DNA of 64,000 nucleotides from Azadirachta indica (taxonomy: Eukaryota; Streptophyta; Magnoliopsida; Sapindales; Meliaceae). The stretch covers positions 14,771,744-14,835,743 of the forward strand of contig CM040443.1 of the NCBI GenBank assembly GCA_022749755.1, given 5' to 3'. Of the stretch, positions 23,691 through 34,576 are shown in pieces (position 1 is the first letter of the stretch; each line of letters opens with the position of its first letter). A model generated the notes under the pieces. The model had not been told where the DNA came from, ran no database searches, and saw only the letters and a program-made list of their open reading frames with translations. A program made the position numbers and the translations under genes.

Positions 23691-23879
23691 GCACAATTCT
23701 TCATTATGGGGCATTCCTAAATGTGAGGCTATTTGATGTGGCATGATCCAATCAGATTTGTATGGAAGAGAAACAAAATACTGTTCTCGAGCCTAAAACT
23801 TGTTTGGTACATTAGCAAAACATTCCAACAATTGTTTTCGTTGTTCTTCAAAACTGTGTGTTTTTAAACCTTGGGCTTG

Positions 23880-24340
23880 CTTTCTCTTTTTGTCACTCCT
23901 CCCAAAGAGGGAATTTTGTTCAACCTATGGAGTTAAAAGAGTATGAGAAGTTTGGTCCACTGGGCTTTCAACAATGTAGGCAACTCTTTCTAAGTGAAAA
24001 GTAAAATGAACTATATTAAGAAGAAAGTCTATTCCCAACATTAAGTCTCCTCCTATTTGGTTGAAGGTGAAAAAACTGTCATTTGTCGAATGGTAGGACT
24101 TCAAGTGGCTTGGTATATTTCTTATTATGAAATTTATCACCACTTGCTACAGAAACACTGATTGTTGTTAGAATAAGAACCTTTGATGGTACACACTTGC
24201 TGTGTATTATAGAAAAGACAACACCGGTATCCAATAGAGCAGTGAGGGCAATCTGTTAGGCTTTCATATGCCTTGAGAATGACTTGAACATATGATCGAA
24301 ATACTAGAGTATTTCTCATGGTTAAAAGACCAACCAATTT
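23880..24340 (-). pseudogene. Endogenous caulimovirid aspartic protease relic
   Basis: Upstream of the RT on the minus strand. LLDTG, the active-site motif of a retroviral-type aspartic protease, is read near 24225-24239. It continues in another frame (23925-24143) with GGDLMLGIDFL, which fits the second conserved block of such proteases. Frameshifts lie between the parts. With the RT this forms the PR-RT-RNase H end of a viral polyprotein. Capsid and movement parts were not found to the right. Confidence 0.7.
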
Positions 24341-25543
24341 ATTTGTTAGCAGATTTTATGATCTTTAATAAGACAATATTTCTTGAATCACATGATAGTT
24401 TTGACGTTAGTAATCATTGTTAAAAACCTAAAAAGGAATTAGTCTAGTTCCAGGTGGAGCACCGTTAGTTCTGTTAGTCTTAACCTCTAGATTTTGTTTT
24501 GTTAACTTTTCCAACATTCTCTAAGGCAAAGAAATCAATTAGGTGGCTATTTATAGTGTACCAAACCCATGACAAGACCTTTATTAATAACACTTCATTA
24601 TAATGTAATTAAACAATCACATGCAATCACGTAACAAGCTTTTTGGCCCTAGCTTAAACCAAAATCAAATCAAAAAATTGTAAACCTAAGGTTTATATTC
24701 ATTTAAGATGCACGCAAAAGCATTCTATTACTCCAAAGTCTTTCAAATACAAACACCAAAACATTTAAATACCGACCTTTCTACGTATATATATATATAA
24801 TATATGTAAAAAATGTATAACAAATACTTCCATTCCACTGCAACTTAAGAAGAGAAAGAATAAACAAATTAAAAAAGAGAACTAAAAGGATATAAAGGAG
24901 CATGCAAAAAGCAAATAAAGTTTGCACACACCTCAATAATAGCAACTTGCTTAGATCTTGTTGATCTATGATTGTATGATAGAGCCCTTGCCTTACCTTA
25001 GAAAAGTGAGGAATCCCTGCCCAACAAAGGAAAATGGTTGTCATTCGAATTCCAATCTTATAACAAGTAATTTAAAATCATGTTAACGGTTCTAAAATGG
25101 ACTAGAAATAATCATAATAATAATGAAAATTAGTGTTCATAGTTAATAGTACGATTTTGCAATGCCAGAAATCATCAGTCTCACAATAATAAAATATCTG
25201 CCTTTACAATTATTTGTTAGTACAACAATGAGGGCGGAAGTTTCTCAATTGTACAATAGATTAAAAAAAGAAAACTCTTAAAACAAATATGCAGTATTAT
25301 CTCCCAAAACTAACAACATGTATATGAATTTGACCTCTGTTAACTATAAGGCTGCATTGGCAGGACCATTATTCCTAATGCTCTAAAATTGAGTAATGTA
25401 CCCTTAGGCTGCAACAAGTCTATAACTAGGAATTGGCCAAGATGTTACATAAAACCTTTCATGTGTTAAACAAAATTGCAGGGAAAGAATGGAAAAAGAA
25501 ACAGTAGTTAAATAAATCTTACAAGACAACAAAAATATCAGCG
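24341..25543. other. No gene seen; 3' flank of the IF-2 pseudogene
   Basis: No supported coding region. About 24341-24560 may be further decayed viral sequence. An AT microsatellite lies near 24788-24805. Confidence 0.35.
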
Positions 25544-25850
25544 CTAAATTCGAACCACACCACTCTGTAATGAGGTAAACTTGGGTTTTCTAAGCACTTG
25601 CTCCAAACACTGGATGACATCTCTAATCTAGAAATCATGCCAATCACGGATCATAAGTCCACACTTATTCCTTTTGCCAAGGTCTTCACATCCTACTTCT
25701 CCCGTTTAAGGGATATATAAGATCCTTCAAACACAATGTTTCTACTTCTCAGAAGCCTCATGGTTGATGACTTGGAGACACAACCATTAATAACCCGACA
25801 ACTAGCAATCTTCAGATCATCACCCTTGGCCTTGCTTCATTCTTTAAGCT
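25544..25850 (-). pseudogene. IF-2 C-terminal domain, last exon part
   Basis: Minus-strand reading includes CRVINGCVSKSSTMRLLRSR, NIVFEGSYISLKREK, then a stop and a frame change, then CGLMIRDWHDF-stop-IRDVIQCLEQV and a stop at 25544-25546. This is the C-terminal domain of IF-2, close to the usual end of the protein. The copia target duplication AAGCT (25846-25850) marks the cut. Reading across the removed copia element restores one IF-2 frame from the other side. Confidence 0.88.
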
Positions 25851-26053
25851 TGTTACGACCTGTATATTACAGAATAGGAAGCTTTGTATAATTAAGAAGT
25901 TTTGATTGTAGGAGGAGATTACGAGTCTAATTAGTTGTCTTTCCTTATATAGGATTTTCTGCCTAGAATAGAACTCATACTTTGTGTATATATACATGCT
26001 ATTATAGTAAATGAATACAACATATAGATTTTTCTCTCGTCTATCTAATAACA
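25851..26053 (+). repeat. 5' LTR of copia element
   Basis: 203 bases from TGTTACGACC to TAATAACA, similar to 30007-30201, next to target duplication AAGCT. A stretch with TATATATAC near 25987 may be its TATA box. Confidence 0.85.
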
Positions 26054-26069
26054 TGGTATTAAAGCAATC
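26054..26069 (+). promoter_or_regulatory. Copia primer-binding site
   Basis: TGGTATTAAAGCAATC directly after the LTR, a worn form of the Met-tRNA primer site. Confidence 0.8.
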
Positions 26070-26427
26070 TGCTCTGTGTTTGTCTCTTTTTTTTTCGTCC
26101 TAAGTAAATAATAATTGTGGGAGCTTTTTGGGTCACCATTTTAGAGCAATTTTCTGTTCTTATTGCCCATTTGAGAAGAAGCGCCACTCGCCAAATGGCA
26201 GTTCTTCAAAGTCCAGCAGTCAGCAACCTTTGGCACCAGCACGAGGAGGTGCATTTGCTATCAAAAAATTCTTTGATCTTCAATATCTAGTTTACCCAAT
26301 TCTGTACATCACCTTTGTGTGCCTAGTTGGGTCCGCATTCATACAGGTGTGGGATCTTCATTGAAATAGGTTTGAGTACTCAAATTTTTAGACTTTAATT
26401 CTCTGTGTTTTCTATATGCTCAGCGTT

Positions 26428-27298
26428 ATGGCTAAAAAGAAGTCTGTAGTGATGTTTGATGTTATTATAGTAATTTCAAAATCACAAAACATAAACTTAA
26501 TGGCTCTAATTATTATTATTGGAGTAAAACAATTAGACTTTATTTACGAAGTATTGATACAAACCACCATATGACTGATGATCCACCTAACAATGATTCA
26601 AAATAGACTTGATTAAGGGAAGATACTCAGTTGTTCTTACAAATAAAGAACCCCATTGATAATGAGGTAATTGGCTTAATTAATCGCTGTGAATTTGTAA
26701 AGGAATTAATAGAATATTTAGATTTTGTATACTCTAGGAGAGGAAATATTAATTATATGTATGAGGCGTGTCAAGCAATCTATCATGGAGGGAAGTAAGA
26801 TAATTCTCTCACGAGCTATTCATGGATTTCAAAAAGACTCATGAGAAGCTTAATATGTTGTTACCGTTTAGCCCAAAGGTGAAAGTTCAACAAGCTCAAC
26901 GAGAAGAGATGGTTGTCACAAGTTTTTTGCTTGGTCTTCTGTCTGAATTTTAGACTGCTAAATCTCAAATTCTCTTTAGTTCTAAGATCTCCTCTTTACA
27001 AAAGGCATTCAGTAAAGTACTCCGTGCAGAGGATTCCAAGTCTATTCCCTCACCTGTTCAACCTAATAGTACTGTTGTTGGTCGGAGTAACAGATATAAA
27101 CATGGACAATCACAATACAAAAGTAATAGAGGAGTGGGATTAGGCAATTTTGATGGTAATTCTAATACTCGAAGGCAAGACTCGGAAGGGATTGTATGTC
27201 GCTATTGTCATAAGCTACGATATTTGAAACGTGACTGTAGAAAATTGCTGAATAAGTGCCAACGAACTCAATCTACTCATGTTACATCTACTTATAAT
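26428..27298 (+). pseudogene. Copia gag
   Basis: Frame-shifted reading with the Gag pattern KLNGSNYYYWSKTIRLYL, then NPIDNEVIGLINRCEFVKEL, and a zinc knuckle CRYCHKLRYLKRDC at about 27198-27239. The expected His of the knuckle is not in its usual place. Several stops and frame changes. An unassigned leader of about 370 bases (with a spurious frame 26128-26364) lies between primer site and gag. Confidence 0.75.
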
Positions 27299-27994
27299 AC
27301 ATTTGAGAAGTCTGTTCTAATCTCTGCAAATGAATTTACCAAATTCCAGCAGTACCAAGAATTGTTAAAGTCTTCATTTACTCTTGTCACTGCTGTTACT
27401 GAATCAAGTAAACCAAATACATGTCTTGTTTCTTCATCTCCCAAATGGGGTACAGATTCTAGTGTCACAAATTATATGACAGGTAATTCTAATCTAATTT
27501 CTACTTTTCAATCATATACATCTCCTTTTACTGTCATGATACATCTGAGAAATTCCTTCTAATCACTGCAAATGAATTTACCAAATTCCCGCAGTACCAA
27601 GAATCATTAAAGTCTTCATTTACTCTTGTCCCTACTATTGCCAAATCAAGTAAACTAAATAAATGTCTTGTTTCCTCATCTTCCAAATGGGTCATAGATT
27701 TTGGTGCCATAGATCATATGACAAGTGATTCTAGTTCATTTTCTACTTTTCAATCATAGACATCTCCTTCTATTGTCATGATACATCTAAGAAGTCCATT
27801 TTAATCTCTGCAAATAAATTTATCAAATTCCAGCATTACTAAGAATCATTAAAGTCTTCATCTACTCCTATCACTATTATTATCGAATCAAGTAAACCAA
27901 ATACATATCTTGTTTCCTCATCTTCCAAATGATATGACAGATAATTCTAGTCTATTTTCTACTTTTCAATCATATACATCTCCTTCTATTGTCA
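27299..27994 (+). repeat. Tandem triplication of the copia protease region
   Basis: Three head-to-tail units of about 240, 241 and 215 bases (27299-27538, 27539-27779, 27780-27994). Each begins near the GAG(A/T)AAGTC-CTAATC block and covers the protease active-site codons. Unit 1 reads WGTDSSVTNYMTG and unit 2 WVIDFGAIDHMTS. In unit 3 about 30 bases holding the active-site codons are deleted. The usual family motif is close to WVIDSGATDHMTG, so unit 2 is nearest to it. The triplication alone would disrupt the polyprotein. Confidence 0.88.
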
Positions 27995-28140
27995 CTTTAG
28001 TAGATAGGTTAACATCTTTTGATCTTGAGTTTGGCACAATTAACCCCCACTCCATCACTTTCTTTGACATCTATTTTGAGTTTACCTCAATTTTCTTTTA
28101 ATCTAATTTCTGTAATCAAACTCACTTATGCTCTTAATTG

Positions 28141-29094
28141 TTATGTCTCATTCTTTCCTGATTATTGCTTGTTAATCTTATAAAGAAGAAGACTATTGAT
28201 AAAGAACATGAATTTAGAGGCCTCTATATTCTTGATAAAGAAGTGCCAAAATACATTGCGTGTTCTGGAGTAGCAACCCTATTTGAAACACACTATCGAT
28301 TAGGTCATCTTTCTCTTCCTTTGTTGAAGAAAATGTTTCCTTTATTTTATAGTTTATCTTCTTTAGATTGTGAGTCTTGTCAGCATCTTAATTCGAGTCC
28401 TAAAGTCAATAAATGAGCTAATGCTCCTTTTGAGTTAGTTTATTCAGTTGTTTGGGGTCTTTGTCTAGTTGTGTCTAAAACTAAATTTAAGTACTTTGTT
28501 ACTTTTATTGATGATTATTTTTGTATGACTTGGTTATATTTAATAAGAAGTTGTTTTGAATTATTTTCTCATTTTTGTACTTTTTGTGCTGAAATTAAAA
28601 TCCAATTTAATATTTCTGTTTAAATACTAAAAAGTGATAATGCTAAAGAGTACTTATCAGAGTCTTTTCAATCTTACATGATTATGTATAGAATTCTTCA
28701 TCAAACTTCTTGTGTAGATACACCATCTCAAAATGGGGTGGCAGAAAAAAGGAATAGACACCTACTTGAAACTGCAAGAGCCTTATAATTTCAAATGCAT
28801 ATTCCAAAACATTTTTGGGCTGATGCAGTTTCAAAAGCTTGTTTTTTAATTAACTGCATGCCTTCCTCTATCCTTAATGGTGATACTCCTTATAACTTTC
28901 TTTTTCCAATGAAGTCATTGTTTTCCATTGAAACTAGGATAATTGGTTGTACTTGTTTTGTTCGGGATGTTCATCTTCAAATCAAAAACTAGATCCCAAA
29001 TCTTTGAAGTTATTTTTCTTGGTTACTCTCACATTTAAAAGGGCTATAAATGTTATTGCCCTAGCCTTAACAGGTTCCTTGTGATAGCTGATGT
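28141..29094 (+). pseudogene. Copia integrase
   Basis: A pre-integrase zinc region (HYRLGHLSLPLLKKMF ... DCESCQ) in 28165-28416. The core continues in broken frames around 28450-28780, with KNRHLLETARAL-like reading near 28750. A C-terminal open stretch lies at 28795-28992 (HIPKHFWADAVSKACFLIN). Then comes FLGYSHI...KGYKCYCPSLNRF up to the inverted repeat. Stops throughout. Confidence 0.8.
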
Positions 29095-29189
29095 AACCCA
29101 TTTATATCCAATAGCCTTATTCCTTGCAAGTAAATTCGAACTCAGTAAATTTACTTGCAAGGAATAAGGCTATTGGATATAAATGGGTT
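29095..29189. repeat. Perfect 42-bp inverted repeat, 11-base spacer
   Basis: Arms 29095-29136 and 29148-29189 are exact reverse complements. The right arm is normal RT coding sequence (reads ARNKAIGYKWV). The left arm is its inverted copy and replaces the linker normally found between integrase and RT. Confidence 0.95.
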
Positions 29190-30006
29190 TTTACAATTAA
29201 AGTGAATCCTGATGGGTCAATTACTCAATTAAAAGCCCGTCTTATAGCGAAAGGATATGCTCAAACTTATGGAGTTGATTATTTTGATAACTTTTCTCCT
29301 ATTGCTATGTTAACATTTATCAGGTCGTTCATTTTTATGGCAGCCACTCATAATTGGCCTCTGCATCAGCTAGACATCAAGAATGTTATTCTTTATGGAG
29401 ATCTTTAGGAGGAAGTTTATAACCTTCTGGTTTCGTTGCTCAGGGAAAGTATGGGAAAGTTTGTCGTCTTTAAAAGTCTTTGTATGGATTGAAACAAGGC
29501 CCACGTGTTTCGTTTGGCAAATTTAGTCAAGTAATTGAGTGGTTTGGAATGAAGAAAAGCAAATCTGATCCTTTTGTCTTCTATAAACAATCTGAGGGTG
29601 GCGTTATTCTGCTAGTTATATATGTGGATGATATCGTCATTATTGGGAGTGATGCTTCAGCAATTTCTTCCCTTAAATCCTTTCTTGACAGCCATTTTAA
29701 TACAAAGGATTAAGGGATGTTAAAATATTTCTTGGGTGTCGAGGTAGTAAGAAATAAGACAGGACTCTCTTAACTCAAAGAAAGTATGTGCTTGACTTGT
29801 TATTTGAGATAGGAAAATTGAGGGTTAAACCATGTAGTACTCCAATGACACCTAATTTGTAACTCACAAAAAAAGGTGAATTGTTTAAAGATCTTGAGAG
29901 ATACAGAAGATTGGTTAGGAAGTTGAATTATCTTATAGTGACTTGGCTAGACATTACATATTCAGTTAGCGTTGTAAGTCAAAACATATCTTCTCCAACA
30001 GTTGAC
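29137..30006 (+). pseudogene. Copia reverse transcriptase, RNase H missing
   Basis: RT frames at 29124-29408 (KAIGYKWVFTIKVNPDGS, LDIKNVILYGDL; the usual LDVKNAFLHG block is changed) and 29480-29713 (YGLKQGPR, catalytic LLVIYVDDIVIIG intact). A decayed thumb follows (KYFLGVEVVRNKTG). The sequence goes straight into the 3' LTR near 30007, with no RNase H domain and no polypurine tract, so the 3' part was deleted. Confidence 0.85.
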
Positions 30007-30201
30007 CATTAGGCAGTTGTATAATAGATTTTGTACTGTTTAAAAAGGGCATGATTAACATCTATGTTCCAGCTCTAATTAGTTGTTTTTCCTTGTATAG
30101 GATTTCCTTTCCAGAATAGGACTCATACTTTATGTTCATATACATGTTGTTATAGTGAATGAACATAACATATAGATTTTTCTCTTATTTGTCTGATTAC
30201 A
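30007..30201 (+). repeat. 3' LTR of copia element
   Basis: Aligns to 25851-26053. The first two bases are changed from TG, and it ends GATTACA, followed by target duplication AAGCT (30202-30206). Confidence 0.85.
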
Positions 30202-30335
30202 AAGCTCAAAGATATTCAGCAGCTCAGCCTCCCTAGCAACTTGGGTCTCAAAAGTCCCAAGGGCTTTGTCTACAACCAAATTGCCAATTTCCTCCAAAAG
30301 ATGATAGATAGATCACACAGCTCATCATTAGGGTG
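30202..30335 (-). pseudogene. IF-2 exon part to the right of the copia insertion
   Basis: Minus-strand reading SIYHLLEEIGNLVVDKALG followed by AREAELLNIFEL. It stops at the target duplication and continues on the far side of the copia element at 25850. A stop codon precedes SIYH, and the acceptor site at about 30330 is worn. Confidence 0.85.
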
Positions 30336-30444
30336 GAGGGTGTGGCGGGGGAAGATGAGCTAAATAAGATCAAGATATCTAGTTTAACTTCTTCACACGA
30401 TAATTAAGGCAGAGGCATAATCAAGAGTAACGGAGATCAAATAC

Positions 30445-30594
30445 CTTGATGTGAGCACGAGTTGTAGCTAGACGAATAGCACTAGATGGACTCTTTACAT
30501 CAAATCCAACAATACATGCTCCACAGGCTTGTGCCAAGTCCACATCAGACTGGGAAATAGGCCTAACACTAACATGGACAACATTCAAGAAAAC
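30445..30594 (-). pseudogene. IF-2 exon (IF-2 middle domain)
   Basis: Minus-strand exon with acceptor ATACTAG and donor AAG|GTATTT. Reads VFLNVVHVSVRPISQSDVDL and AQACGACIVGFDVKSP, conserved IF-2 blocks. It is one of the few exons without a stop. Confidence 0.88.
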
Positions 30595-30856
30595 CTAGTA
30601 TAAGAGTTAAAGGGTGTACATAATTAATAAGATGGGTGAGCAAGCTGAAGTTAAATAATGTATGGAATAAATTAGATAGTGAGTAGAGCAACATTTTGTT
30701 CGCGTCATCACAATGCTATAGTGCATTTCTTAGTAGTACATTATTCTAAAGAACCAGGTTGAAAAGTTAAAAAACAGACAATGTGAATAATTAATTACAA
30801 TTTGTAAAATTTTAAGAAAACCTGATAGTGTGTATGGTTATAATTTTTTGTCATAC

Positions 30857-31887
30857 TTGGGGACTATTTAACATTTTCAATGCATCTATGATAGCTTGTA
30901 CATTGCCTTGCATGTCTGCTTCCACAATTACTAGCATTTCAGCCCTCTTAGGCACATCTTCTAATGGTTTTGAAATTTATGTCCTTTCTTCATTAATCTT
31001 CCTTAACCTGTCTTTCTTAAATTTCCTTTTCCTCCCTGATGTAAGCATTCTCGCTCGCTCATTCCATAACAATGATATCATCACCGACCATTAGGAGCCC
31101 TTTCAGCCATTCAATCTCAATTGGCATTGTAGTTCTTGCTTTCTCTGTCGACATCCCCAACATGTCCCTAATAGCTCTTATTCTTCCCCACTCAAAGTTG
31201 ACAACCACATGCTGCCCGTAAGCTAAGGCCTTGCTTTTACTATTGCAATATCTAATGGACCTTGTCCTTTGTCTAGCCTTGCCTTCACCATATAAGCTTG
31301 GGCAGGCCCATTAATACGTGCTTTTAGATTCATCATTTCAGCCTAAATAAGCAAAGCCACCTCCAAATCATCCAATCCAACTCTCTTCACAGCTGAAACT
31401 TCAATAACCTGAACCTTCCCACCCAAGTCCTCCAATTCCAAGCCCTCTGCACCAAGCTGTCTTTACACTTTCTAGGTCTACAACTGGTTTGCCACATTTA
31501 TTGATTGCAACCACAATTGGTATAGTAGCTGCTTTTGCATGGGCCATGGCTTCAAGGTGTTTATGGCATCACTTCATCATCAGTGGCTACAATTAGCACA
31601 ACTATGTCAGTGACTACTGCATCTCTTGCTTGCATTGCACAAAATGTAGCATAACCGGGGGTGTTGAGGAATGTAATCAATACCCCCAATGGCATACCAA
31701 CAACAAATGCACCCAGATGCTAAGTTATGCCTCCAGCTTCCTTGACTACCACTGATGTTTTGCGTGAAGCATCTAAAAGTGAAGTTTTACCATGGTCAAC
31801 ATGACCCATGACTGTTACAACTAGATGTCGTGGTAGGATTTCAGTACCTTCATTGGCAGGTATCCTCCTTAAATTGAAACCAACTTC
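30857..31887 (-). pseudogene. IF-2 exon with GTPase domain, mutated
   Basis: Minus-strand exon after acceptor TTTTGCAG. The P-loop [13 protein letters not shown] is intact. The next block, GGIT-stop-HLGAF, has a stop in place of Gln. The DTPGH block reads NTPGY and the NKCD block reads NKCG, so two residues needed for GTP and Mg binding or specificity are lost. It is followed by frameshifts, then AEMLVIVEADMQGNVQAIID and a GTATGA donor at 30855. All changes agree with a pseudogene. Confidence 0.9.
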
Positions 31888-32248
31888 CTGCAAAATCACT
31901 CACGGTAAGTTTTCCACATTCAACTAGACTTCATTCCAAAAAATTTTTAGGTGCACAATATAAGAGACACAAAATGATTCTAAACACATGCATACTTAAA
32001 ATACATATTTGATTGGGTCCAGAGAACAATCTCTGATGAAAACAAATGACATGAAATTTTTTTTTCTGCGGAAATGAAGAATATAGGGTCCAAACAAAAA
32101 TCTATGATGAAAACAAATAAGGTAAAATTTGTTTTTCTTTGTGAAAATGAAGAATTAAGTATTTTTATCGTTAAACGACAATTCCTAATGATCATCAATG
32201 TGCTGTTTAAGACTGCAGAAAATATTTGATACAAGTAAGAGGATATGC

Positions 32249-32585
32249 CATTGCAACCAACTTTGCGACATCGATTCTTAGAGGTTCAAACTCTGAATTA
32301 ACCTTTTCCCTAACATTTAAAAGAATATCTTGCAAAGTGGCTATCGATGCACCAGATCGCTTTGCAAGCTCAATAACTGTCATGCCTTCAAATATTTCGA
32401 TTGTTTTATCTTCCAATTTAATAGTTTTTAAGGGTTTATGAGGCACATATACAGCATCAATAGGTGGTTTCCCAATTTCCTTTTTCCTAAATTTCCCTTT
32501 ATTCCTCTCTCTCTTGGCTGTCTCAAGAACAAATGAGTCCTCATTTCTTCTTCTAGCCAAAATTTCTAGAGTTGCATGAAAGCAC
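32249..32585 (-). pseudogene. IF-2 exon with IF2-N-like domain
   Basis: Minus-strand exon, acceptor ATTTAG at 32586-32587, reading CFHATLEILARRRNEDSF and on to DKTIEIFEGMTVIELAKRSG. Open along its full length, ending LVAM. The donor at 32247-32248 is GC rather than GT, either a natural GC-AG intron or a mutation. The next exon resumes with [19 protein letters not shown] as expected. Confidence 0.9.
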
Positions 32586-34243
32586 CTAAATAAGATAAGA
32601 AGTGATTATTTCAACTTATCCTTATGGTAACAAACTGTTACACAATCTTCAGGTACTCAAAGGAAATAAAATCACTATACACAATTTTCATATTCTATAC
32701 ACAATTTCTCACCAGCAAGTAGTAATCTTGGTCAAAATTTTATATTAAAGAGTTATCTAACAATCAAAAAAAGGAAAGGAGAAAATTGATAAATATAACC
32801 ATAAATGTCGAAGTGGTAGCTAAAGATGCATGTGTATGATGCCCTCAAGTAAAAAAATAATAAGTTTTGGAGAAAAAAGCCTACACACCTTTTGTATAAA
32901 AGTAAATCAACAGGGCCCACTATTCTTTTTGTGTAATGAGAAAGATCTAACATTTGTACCACTTGCTACCAGCATGCCACTCCTGACAATAAGAATGGTA
33001 AACAAAACAGTCTAAATCACAATAAACATTCAACATACAGAGGCAGCAATAGAAACGAAAGAGGAAAGAGGAGGGGAATAAGTCAAACCATTGCCTACTT
33101 GCTTCCATTTTCTCGTTTAGGACATTTGTATTACACGTGTGATAACACATCTTATCAATAAAAATACCAATATTGTATTAACTAAAATCCAAATATTGCA
33201 ACTTTATTATCTAATCAAAACTGCCAATAGTTCACAAATGACCACTCCATTGCAGCTAAAGGAGATCATAATAAACAGGTGTATCTTTATTACATTAACA
33301 TATCAACATTTAAAAGCATATGTTGCATTAACATCTCCACTTTTAAAACCATGATCTGTACAAGAGCTTTGAAGTTTAGTTTTTATCCACAAATAATGAC
33401 TAATTTTATCCAACAATGATTTAGAACAAAAGATGCAAATGCTTCCAAGGTTTTACATTTGCTTTTGACATGCTGAAAAATAAGATAATACTAGAAAAAT
33501 TATAAATAAATTATGAGTATACAAATGAAGATGGAAAACCTAGATATTTGCAAAACCAATTTAATTAACAAGTAGCAGCATTTTTCTATTGGGAGTTGTA
33601 CATTTACTATGAGCTTTTTGCCATCATAGTTGACATAGTTTTTGGTTATGAATCTAGCATATGTCATTAATTTTTAGAATTTTTTAATAAAGGTTTAATT
33701 ATTAACAGTCATTTCCATACTATAATAGGTTGTAGCAAAACGACCTGAAAAATCAATTATATTAGATATTACAACTAAGCTAAAAAAAAAAAAAAAAACT
33801 TCCGACCTTTATTTACCAGTGTGAAAATCATTTAACTGTTCTAGGTAAGACTTGTAGAAGGCCTTAGTGAGATTTTTAGGTTTCTTAATTAATGTGAATC
33901 CACAATTTCTTCTTTATATCAAAAACCTCACTTCATTATTGTAAAACTTAGTCAATCCCACCCTTTTAACCCAAATCCACTTTTCAATGAACTAAAACCC
34001 AAAGCCAATCACACACAATCTGTTTGTTGCCAGCAGTTCCCGATACTTTATTTTATTACCCTTCTTGCACCATAAATTTTATATGATTTCCATGCCTTTT
34101 GCTCCAATTAAACCATTATTTTTCACCTAATTCCAGCTTGTATATTCCCCCAAGTGTAATACCAGCATAAATTTTTCTCCAATAACTCGTCAGCTTCATC
34201 TTCAACCCTTACCTACTTTTCCTAAGCATTAAAACCTAAAAAT
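32586..34243. other. Large IF-2 intron, proximal part, no gene
   Basis: AT-rich, with short spurious frames on both strands and an A run at 33782-33800. No coding evidence. Confidence 0.45.
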
Positions 34244-34576
34244 GATGTGATGTGCTAGTTTTGGCATTAGTTTTATGTTTTTACTTCTTTTTTCTATTTT
34301 AGTTGGATTAGACTTTATTTTCTTGTTAAAGTTGTGTTAGGATTACTTATTTAGCGGCTTTGGTTGTCCTTATCCATGATAGAGTGGGATTTATATTTCA
34401 TTATTAGAGATAGATTTCTCTCCTCTTTTGTTTACATTCAGGGCCACTATAAATAGAGTCCTATTTTCAGTTGTAAAGGAAGACTTTGATGAGTACTGAA
34501 TTAATATTATGATGCTCCTTCTCTATTTCTATTGAATTCTCTCCTTTTTATATTCATCTTATTTGATGCTACAACA
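34244..34576 (+). mobile_element. Possible copia-type solo LTR in IF-2 intron
   Basis: Starts TGATGTGATG and ends GCTACAACA, with a TATA-like CTATAAATAG near 34448 followed by a C/T-rich stretch, as in short copia LTRs. A clear 5-bp target duplication is not seen, so this is tentative. Confidence 0.35.

Larger units (their letters stand above)
25851..30201 (+). mobile_element. Ty1/copia element inserted in an IF-2 exon
   Basis: About 4.35 kb with short LTRs (25851-26053, 30007-30201) and a perfect target duplication AAGCT (25846-25850 and 30202-30206). Order gag-PR-IN-RT is copia type. Primer site TGGTATTAAAGCAATC follows the 5' LTR. The C-terminal RNase H is absent, the region between IN and RT is replaced by an inverted repeat, and the protease region is present three times in tandem. 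Coding parts hold many stops. Confidence 0.92.

Noticed and set aside
26128..26364. A 78-codon frame between copia primer site and gag
   Set aside because: It lies in the untranslated leader and shows no known domain; possible host capture was considered but there is no evidence.
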